A stretch of DNA of 64,000 nucleotides from Plasmopara viticola (Eukaryota > Oomycota > Peronosporomycetes > Peronosporales > Peronosporaceae). Made by a program: the position numbers and the translations under genes. Shown here in pieces: positions 55,862-64,000 of the stretch. The notes below the pieces were generated by a model. The model ran no database searches and was not told the origin of the DNA. It worked only from the letters and a program-made list of their open reading frames with translations. Within the stretch, counting starts at the first letter, position 1; each line of letters opens with the position of its first letter. The DNA lies in the NCBI GenBank assembly GCA_001695595.3, contig MBPM02000018.1, positions 682,001-746,000 of the forward strand. The letters run 5' to 3'.

Positions 55862-57665
55862 TCACTCGTCTTCTGTAACATCGCGCATTCCTCGCTCTGA
55901 CACTAGGTGAAACTCATTTCGTGTCAGGAAGCTTCGGTATAGAACAAGTGATTTTCGACAGACCTTTAAAAGCGACGGAGTCGTGTTTAAAAGTGGCTGA
56001 CTTGACCAGTCGAGCAATTCGACAGCTTGCCTGCAGCTCATAGCTTTAAAAACAACTTGCACTTTTCAAGAAACTTCGTCAAAAGCGTACCTCCCACCCA
56101 AAAACAATTCGACTCGCAATCGAATGAGTCCAGCCATCACCTTTTCCATAGCAATTACAAAGATCAGAGGTCGCATAACAAAATCCTATGTATCAACCCA
56201 CCCAATGCTGGTCGTGTTTGCGAGACTTGACGATCCATGACGGACGACTTTGTAGTGATATGGTTGATGACCACGATCTTAAACCAACCCAAAACAATCA
56301 TTCATGTATTCTACATGAGGCCCTGCAAAACTTACCGCAATGTTGAAATCAGTAGCCAAATTATGGAGATAGACAGCTACTTCGTCTAATGCGCGTAATC
56401 TTTGAGCGTAATCTTCAAAGCCGTGACGAAAGTGAAAAGCGATCGTATCGATGACCAGCAGTTTGCTCTGCAACAGGTGGTTCGGTCAAAGGTTAAGATA
56501 ACGAATGCCTTCAATTTTTGTCGAACAAGGAAACCTCTGGCGTCTTCTGAAGATAAGTAGGTAGAGAGTGCAGCACTTCCATTTGCTCCACAAAATCGTG
56601 CACGCGATAGTAGGTTATTCCTCGCAATAAATCGTCTCGTGTCTACAGAAACGAGTTGTGTACGATCCCCAGCGTCACTTGATTAGAATTAAGTGTTTGC
56701 CAAGACAAAGTACCAATTTAAAAGAGGTAGTTTGGCAAAAATCCGCTAGAAAGTGCTCTGCCATGGACGCTACACGCTCAACGAGAAAACTTCCTTCACT
56801 ATCTGTGCAACAGCATCAATCCAATCATTTATAATTGACACAAATATTTTGTCGCAACGATGTTCACGGACCAATAAATATAGCAGATGAAGGGTCTCCA
56901 GAGGCGTTGACCACGTACTGCGCAGCCAAACAAACATGAATCCTGCTTAATGTCAACCGCAAACGTAAGTCGAATCGCTTTGCAAACTATAACAGCGCGA
57001 CCACTTGCCCGAACTGCGTTTTCCCAGACCCTGGACCACCACCTTTTTCGGCAAACAAATACCTTATCAGCTACTTCAACTCAGTTTTAAACATTTCACG
57101 TGTTGAATGACTGACAAATCTCCATAACTTCTCCCCGCTGTATGCCGCCACCCAACATTCCATCCAACCCAAGCAGCCTCGTTGGGATGGGCTTGTTCTT
57201 GGACACTTTCTAGCAAATAAAAACATCAGGCACCAAAGGTTTGCATGACAATCATCAAATGTCGTAGCTTCTTCATACCTGGAGCAACTCGAGGGCTGTA
57301 TGGCCTACTGCTACCGACTTGCCTTCGGGTCGTGCAATCGCTAGCACTTCAATTGCATCGCTCACGTGAAGATTTGCCTCTGATGTAAAGTGCCATGAAA
57401 AATGAACTTGTGCACATTGAATTTGCTCACCACTACATTCTATTCACTAACCGTTAGCTAATTCGCGTGCCGAGACGTCTTTGAGGTCTTTCTGGTATCG
57501 AAACCCTGCGCGAAATAGCGCAGCTGAACACATTTCAAACACGCCGTGATCGTACATTAGCCGTCATGATTCAAGCAAGATTGTTCTACTCTTGGAGAAA
57601 TCTCTAATATCTACCAGACCGAGAACTGACGGCGCCAGTCCGCACGCCGCTAACGACACATCCAT
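55862..57665 (-). CDS. RAD51C: RAD51C-like recombinase paralogue
   Basis: Thirteen short exons join in frame to 326 residues: 57665-57620, 57533-57462, 57379-57279, 57209-57116, 57042-57009, 56942-56872, 56802-56714, 56642-56535, 56467-56336, 56277-56202, 56140-56091, 56030-55964, 55902-55862. N-terminal helix-hairpin part (LFRAGFRYQKDLKDVSAREL), LLGLDGMLGGGIQRGEVMEI, Walker A GGPGSGKTQF (106-115), FIDSEGSFLVERV, YYRVHDFVEQM, Walker B KLLVIDTIAFHFRH (about 207-220), VVINHITTK, PALGDGWTHS and VSERGMRDV at the end. The order and the IAFHFRH string point to RAD51C rather than RAD51, DMC1 or XRCC3. It acts in homologous recombination and crosslink repair. Intron 5 (57008-56943) is GC-AG (GCAAGT). 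It shares a 121-bp divergent promoter region with the next gene. Confidence 0.92.
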
Positions 57666-57786
57666 GTTTCAAGGCGTTACCTTGTTTTTCATTGGCTAAA
57701 AATGTGTAGTTCATTGTTACTGGCAGAAATCACTGTAAGTGCGAATAATATCTCGTCCGGTCATTTCTGCCGCGCTCCTTGGTGTC
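57666..57786. promoter_or_regulatory. Bidirectional promoter between RAD51C and the PEPCK-like gene
   Basis: Only 121 bases separate the two divergent ATGs. A CCAAT-related ATTGG occurs at about 57690, and a palindrome-like TCATTTCTGCCGCGC block precedes the plus-strand start. Regulation is inferred from spacing only. Confidence 0.5.
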
Positions 57787-59081
57787 ATGACACTTATCCA
57801 GGGGCTTCAGGTGCTGCGCTCGATTGCAGCACGTCGCGCTTTGTTTCGTCGCTTCATCGTTGCTCCGCATGCTGCTGACAAGTTTGTTGTGGTACATCCA
57901 GAAGCATCTAATTGACCCCCTGACCGCGTGGCTTGTGACATTTTTGTAACACTCGGTTACCGATTTTTTGCGTGCAGGATTTCCCCCAAGAACACGAAGG
58001 ACTTAACATTGAGTTTAATTGGTCACTTGCAGATGATGACGTAACACCACACGGTGACGCCTTTCGTAATCTTAGCTGGCCTAAGCTCGAAAAACTTGCC
58101 CAGCACGAGAAACCTGGTGAGCACATTCTAGTGCCACTAATGCAATAATTATTGTCCTGATCATCATTGGACCATTTTTATGTAATAGCTGGTACGAAAA
58201 TTAGGATTGAGGAAGTTGACGTAAACGTTGTATTCAACGACTTCGAAGGCCTGTACGAAAAAGTGACGGAACACCTGTCTACCCCTCATCTGTACACACA
58301 AGACGGCGCTGTCGGCTCGTTCAAGGACGATCGCACGCGTGTACGCGTAATCTCGGACTCGCCATTGGTGGCATTGTTTGCTCAAAGTTTGTTGGTGCGT
58401 GTGCCCATTAAAGACCCGCACGCCGCTCGTCCAATCGTAATTTACGTAGCTACTGGTGGTGAATTTAAAGGCAAGGAGCCTCAAGCTCAACTACTCGTTG
58501 ATAACAATGACGATGGAGCGACATTTGTTAAAGTTGTGATCACGGGTGCAGCTGATTTATCGACTGTGAAAGACGCAATCGGTCTTGCCAAGAAAAAGCT
58601 TCTCGATGTGGCCGAGTCTGAATCGTTAGCGATCCCAGCAGACGTTGTAGTTAAAGACAACAAGACGGCGCTTGTGTTCAATGCCACTGGCGCTGGACGC
58701 GCTGCAGCTATTAACAAGGGACTGCTCTACAGTGCTCACTTGAGCATTTGGAACTCCTCGGGTGTGACGTCATTTTTTGGTGGCGCGATTGTGGACACTG
58801 CTAGTAAAGTGTCGAAGAAACACGTCATGCCTTTGAAAGATGGTGTGGCTGTAAATGTGCCGTGCAACAATCTTGTGGAGCACCCAAAGGCAGCTTATTT
58901 CGTGGACAAGGCTGGCAATGGCGTGAAGCCCATTTCGACTGCCGAAGCCGCTGCGCTGTTGAAAAAGACGGATGCTGATGCGGATGAAGAAAAGTTTGAG
59001 GCATCGCTAAAAAAGTCCGACACAAAGTGCTTTATTGTATCTAGCGATGCCGAGGTTGAAGCAGCGCTAGCAAAGCTGTAA
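57787..59081 (+). CDS. PEPCK-related protein lacking the kinase P-loop (probable mitochondrial pseudoenzyme)
   Basis: Exons 57787-57891, 57978-58116 and 58189-59081 join to 378 residues. The start MTLIQGLQVLRSIAARRALF is rich in Arg and lacks acids, a mitochondrial presequence. Residues about 97-190 resemble the N-terminal domain of ATP-type phosphoenolpyruvate carboxykinase: LYEKVTEHLSTPHLYTQDG, RVRVISDSPLVALFAQSLLV and a following beta-rich part. Where true PEPCK has the GLSGTGKTT P-loop, this protein has ALVFNATGAGRAAA (about 242-255), without the Lys-Thr; the rest (AHLSIWNSSGVTSFFGG onward) no longer follows the family and ends about 150 residues early. Catalysis is therefore unlikely. 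The PEPCK relationship is inferred from pattern and is not certain; an unrelated mitochondrial protein is the alternative. Codon use and intact frame indicate a real gene. Confidence 0.75.
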
Positions 59082-62000
59082 GTGGAATATGGATGGGGTA
59101 GCACAACAATGTTGATGTACGAAGGCCTTCATGGTGACTAAATTTCTTACAAGGCATCTATAAGGTGTGGCGGTTTGCTACTGACAATAGCGGCATCATG
59201 TTCAAATCTGTACAACTCTTTAATTGCCTGTTCTTATCGTATATTGATTAAGGAAGAAATTTACGTAATCTTACCGAAGTGTAACCAGATTTTACGTTAA
59301 AAAAGCAATCAACCACGACGATTAATCTATTACGACAAAGACAACCTTTACAATCACCTCCCTATTCTCGCACAATCTCCTCTGGGCAAACTTCTCTTCA
59401 TGCTACAATCTTCATGGTGAGCGCATGTCACCTAAGTCAGTACGTATTATACGCGTAAAGCCATTTTTTTCATTTTGACACATCCATGTACTGCGATAAC
59501 GAATTCAAGTGAAGTGCAACATCCAGTTTACAAATTTAATTTCGAGAATTTTTATTGACTTCTAAAGGTGCTTGTGCACAAAATTGCGTCTAAAATTGCG
59601 CCCGCGCCGTGAGCAGCAAGCATTATTTAGCTCATCCACCTATGCTCTGTCTACTTAGACAAGAAAAGATACAAAAAAGCATTCTATTAACAGCAGCGGG
59701 AAATGTGCATTCTCGCCTGGTGGTCCTTAACTTTGTCCACCTTGAGGCAATAAAATTGGTGAAGAGCGGGCACTCCGGTGATCACTAGCCTAGCTGCACG
59801 TCTGCTTAGGCTACACACATCCTCGTCAGGACTATTTCCAAAAGCCCTCATCGTCCGGAGGCAATCACCAGACTCACCGGCTATGCTAAAATTTTAATCT
59901 TTTAAAAAAACAGAGTTTATGGTATCAGGCACGAGACCGGATCAAAAATGTCTTTGGTGATGTGGTCACTAATAGTGGACCTTGAAGGGAGCGGGTAAAT
60001 CAAAAACAACAATCCTTAATACATTCCTCGGTCATCAAATCCACAAACGCACTGGGGTATCAGGTATGTGACTTACTAACCATCGGATATGGACGCAAGT
60101 CGTTAGTTTGTGAGAAGCCCGATCCAATTTCTGACGGCGGGTCGGACTAGGTCCACCGGATGCGTATTAACTGGCCAATGCAAGCCATCGCGCCGACCCT
60201 TATGCTCATTTAGCTCAGGCGCCTCAAGGGATCTATAGGGATAACCCCTCGCGTTGTTTCTATAAAGATATGGTGATAAACTCATCATTGTTATGCGAGT
60301 GCAGTAAGCATCCTATCAAATCCACCCAAGCAATTCACTCGGCGTCGCAAATAAAAATCCTAGCATAATTATAGCCACAGCTCAGGGTAGAGACAAGTCT
60401 GGTTTCGACGAAGCTTCAGGGTGTTACAATTTAGGAATTCAACCAAACCGAACAATTTCTTAGACGTTAGTGAGCTTGCATGACAAATTGCATGTTTGGT
60501 GGGGTTTAGAACAACTCACTTCCGAAGTGTCTCGGTTTTGGCACGATGCCCCGCCAGAAGCTGTGAGCGTAAGTTTTTAGTGCGTGTACGGGCTCCCTCC
60601 TGCCATATTCCAAAGTGCAGTAGAAATTACTGCGCTGACGTACGAAGTGGTTGTTGCTTTCAAATCGAAAGCATATCGACCTAAGGGCTTCATGAAACCT
60701 TGTTGACGGTTGACATAAAACGATTTAAGCGAAGCGACCACGGCGATTCACGAAAAGCTCTTGACTCCTGTGAGAGCACTTTTACTTCACAATGCACTTC
60801 ACATGAGAGTGCTGCTGGCCTAACAATCAAGAAGTGCTGGGGGAGACCGTTTCAATTTAATCTTTGCGTTTTTTGCGAGGAGTTATAGCTTCTGCGCGAC
60901 TAAACGTGCGCGCTTGAGCTCGCTCTTGGATTGGCTCTAGCGTTCGGACTGCGTTTTTTTTAGATTGAACCTTCAAAAATGAAAGCCATTAGCTATACAC
61001 TCGGATCGACCGCCGCGTGTCGCGAAGTCCCCAAAGTGTTTCAGAAATTAGCAAAAAGCTCCTAAATTGACCAGCCACTGAAAGCACACAGCCTCATGAA
61101 CTCTCGGTCTTTTAGTCTTATCGGAACTACGGTGAAAAGTAGGAGCGCTGTTGGCTTCCGTGAGGCTGTGTGTACTCGTCATTTTAACAAAATTGAGCGA
61201 AGAGGCATAGCTTTAAAGCGGTAAAGAGGAAGGTGAGGTCTCATATGTAACCGGAGTCTTAACTTTGTATCGCGTCAATTAGATGCCCCATATGAAATGT
61301 CTCGTAGGTTGACATCGTCTCTGAAAAGTCGATAGAATACACTGTTGCCTCTATAGGGCCGTAGAAATTTCCAATTTGTAAACGCCGAACTTACACCCAA
61401 GCGGAAAGCTATGGCATTCACTTACATCGACTGTTTTAATAAAGGGTCCGCTACGTATATATTGGAATTATGTTTTTCACCTATCATTGATGGATACAAT
61501 CGTATTACATGCTCTGCTAATCGCCTTTAGCCGACGCTTCGCGAAAAAAAAACTGATCTCATATTGAAGACTTGGGAGGTTAAGTTTAATCGAGATCTTT
61601 TTTCTCTTGTTACAAAAGCATTTGAGCTTTGATTTTTTCTCAAACGTTAGGGTGGCGCGGGCTTTTTAAGTAGACAAGTATTAAGATATTACACAAAAGG
61701 ATCGCATAATTGGAAGAGCAAAAAATGACCAAACTTATCGACCCACGAATGTGGCATATAGTGCGCAATGCAATCTCTAGCGGGTGACTATTTTCTTTGA
61801 CTTGTTGTCATTAAATTGTCTGCTATCGACGATTTATTTGTAGCTGCAAAGGCGATGCAGCGGCAAACAATGAATAACCATCGTGTCCGCAAAACCATGG
61901 TATCTGATAATCGAGCTCATGAAAAGCGTTGCTTTTTGCTTCTATACGGGCTTAAACTGCACACATCTTGCTTGGGCGAATGACTAACGTCGCTGCCATT

Positions 62001-63093
62001 AAATTGAGCAAGCCAACAACAAAGTTGGGCCCAAAAGCTTACCAGAAGTGGTTTTCTGTAAGAAAACTAACGTGTGAGCTGCAGGTTGACCGTCTGACAG
62101 GTCTCACAACGCCTCAACGCTTTACTACCTTGTTGTACGCGTAAATATATCCATGTAGCAAAAGTCCAAAGATAGCGCCTATTTTTACGTAAGGGATTGC
62201 GCATCATATGCCTTCAAAATGTATCAGGCCCAATGTCTTTATCAGTCGAAGCAAGGACACGGTCTGATCTGATGGATTTATCTTGCAGTAAAGCAAAGCG
62301 TGCTTAGCCATTGCGATGCAACTGCGATCCCTGTAAAGCGGTCAGCGACTAAAATTTGATAAATTTGACTGTGACGAGGAATTTTACTTGGATATTTAAT
62401 TTTGTTCACATCTTTGATGCCTGACAAGTTTGTTTGCCATTAGAGCTTGCAATTCTACCAACGCATAATCTGACCTGCGCAATAGTGCATGGATTGCACT
62501 CGAAGAACTACCCCAATTGTATTTACTTAGTCAGCTTTCATATTAAAACGATACGCTTCATCTCGTCAGAATAAACACGCCAAAATAAAGATTTCTTACG
62601 TATTTGCCTAGTCAGCAACTCAACATCGCGTCACAATAATTTGTCGCGTCAAAGATTGACAAGCACAATGAATTTGTCAGGCTTATTTTTGCAGAGTTCT
62701 ATATCTTATGTATAATCACCACAATCTTTGTGACAAGAAAGGCGTCTTTACCGTCCCTTCCAGATATATAAGGCCTAAAAGATTACGCAAGACTTAGGGC
62801 CACTCGGAACTAAATTAGCGCGTACCTCATGGCAAGTAAACTTTCGTCATGAACGAGGTAGTTCCGCTTAGCAGCCAAAATTCAAGCAAGATAAATCACT
62901 TTTACCCGTCCTAACCGAGTTGCAGTATGGCTTAACCGATGGCATAGTTGCAAGTGCCGCAACCAGTGCAAACCGGTATCGTTCCATAGGGCAAAGCCAG
63001 AACAAATTTCTATTTGAGACTTTACTTGACGCCAATATATCATTGTGGTGCTGGCTTTTCAGCCACAACCCAATGTTTTATATAAGGCCGACA

Positions 63094-63140
63094 GAGGCTT
63101 TTGCAACACCAGCATAGCAAGCACTTAGTTTGTCCAGTAT
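63094..63140. repeat. Diverged duplicate segment, copy 1
   Basis: GAGGCTTTTGCAACACCAGC and the following CATAGC..ACTTAGTTTGTCC align with 63674-63722 at roughly three quarters of positions. Confidence 0.4.
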
Positions 63141-63673
63141 TTGCTAAGACTGAGCACTTTTTGGAATTGTTTGAGAGCGTGGGGTGGGCCAAGCCATGAC
63201 ATTGTGTAACCGAGAGCTTAATACTTCTCTACCACATATACACTTTTGTCAATGCTTGAGCAGAATCTGGTACACAAAAAATTGCTTAGGTGATTTGAAT
63301 GAATTTTCGGAGCAAATTGGTTGTCTTCAAAACACCGAGGAGCGAATATTTCGTCAGAGTATACGTAAGCAAGACCTCGTAAAGGTCAAATCAACTGTGT
63401 CCTCAGATTACGTCACTGAGGAACTTGATGCATTTCCATAGCATACTTCAAGGCAAAGCAGCCACCATGAAGGATATGTAAACTTCTTCATTTGAATCTA
63501 ATAGTAGCCATATAGAAGTATTTTGGAATGGGTAATTGTGCAGGTGCCGGAGCACTAATCCGCTTTTCTTATGCATGAAGTAGTCATCACTTTCCATACG
63601 ATTTCCAGCACAGAAAGTCGGTGACAAGCGCGTAAGTTTCGATTCCCGACCTTTCTTTTGTAATTGATCGGAC

Positions 63674-63722
63674 GAAGGCTTTTCCAAACCCGCATAGTCA
63701 ACACTGAGCTTGTCCTCATCGT
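63674..63722. repeat. Diverged duplicate segment, copy 2
   Basis: GAAGGCTTTTCCAAACCCGC and the following CATAGT..ACTGAGCTTGTCC align with 63094-63140, same orientation, 580 bp away. Confidence 0.4.
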
Positions 63723-64000
63723 TGATTTGGGAAAATTCTAATCGAATTTCTTTAGAAACGTAGCATAGGCCAAGACAAGACTGATTTTACTTTCACGGAT
63801 CCTGCTCTAGCCTTATGGCTGTTAAAATGCAGCCGAGAGCATGAATATATTTTACCGCAAAAACACATGTCGCGATGCTGTAATAACCTTTAATTTAAGT
63901 GATCTAAATGGGCCTTTGAAAACGATTTAAATACCTCATTGCTGCCATGGACATGTATATTTCCAAAATGCTACAACCGCATTTTAACCGAACGGTCAAA

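Larger units (their letters stand above)
59082..64000. other. Gene desert, 4.9 kb, with decayed repeats
   Basis: AT-rich with no supported gene. A region at 60060-60300 is more GC-rich and may be an LTR relic, but I cannot match it. Two related 45-50-bp segments lie at 63094 and 63674. Remaining frames are short and show no family resemblance. Confidence 0.55.

Overview
The window looks like nuclear DNA of an oomycete, probably a zoospore-forming member of the Peronosporales. Evidence: short introns (57-90 nt in most genes, a few GC-AG), compact genes in tight divergent or convergent pairs, an EGF-type mastigoneme-like secreted protein typical of stramenopile flagella, a DLEC1/CFAP81-like axonemal protein, and a decayed Ty1/copia retrotransposon. 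Species is not determined. All exon models below were built by hand from splice signals, reading-frame continuity and family resemblance; no database search was run.

Layout. 1-243 (-): N-terminus of a PICOT/Grx3-type glutaredoxin, cut by the window edge. 3355-4242 (+): aquaglyceroporin. 5314-7746 (-): HBS1-like GTPase, 8 exons. 7747-14562: 6.8-kb gene desert. 14563-31495 is a gene-dense island: PEX11 (+), a 1520-residue protein with C2-like and EF-hand-like regions (+), a small SAM methyltransferase (-), a Utp16/Bud21-like protein (+), an NRT2/NNP-type transporter (+), a C-terminal-motor kinesin-14 (+), ribosomal protein uS7/RPS5 (-) and a protein with two LIR-like motifs (-). 31496-39833: second desert (8.3 kb) with decayed repeats. 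39834-42874 (-): internally deleted copia element with both LTRs. 44231-59081 is a second island: PFK-2/FBPase-2 lacking the catalytic histidine (+), DLEC1/CFAP81 (-), TMEM256/DUF423 (+), mastigoneme-like EGF protein (+), RAD51C (-, 13 exons) and a PEPCK-related pseudoenzyme with a predicted mitochondrial presequence (+). 59082-64000: 4.9-kb desert.

The genes are not one pathway. They are mostly housekeeping (translation, peroxisome division, ribosome assembly, DNA repair), with two flagellar genes about 2.6 kb apart and several transport or metabolic genes. The strongest leads are the PEPCK-like protein whose P-loop position is degenerate, the PFK-2/FBPase-2 with RAG in place of RHG, the transporter lacking one of two nitrate signatures, the LIR-bearing protein, and a perfect 29-bp inverted repeat at 34.9 kb. 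I did not find a clearly new multi-gene system, CRISPR array, tRNA or rRNA gene.
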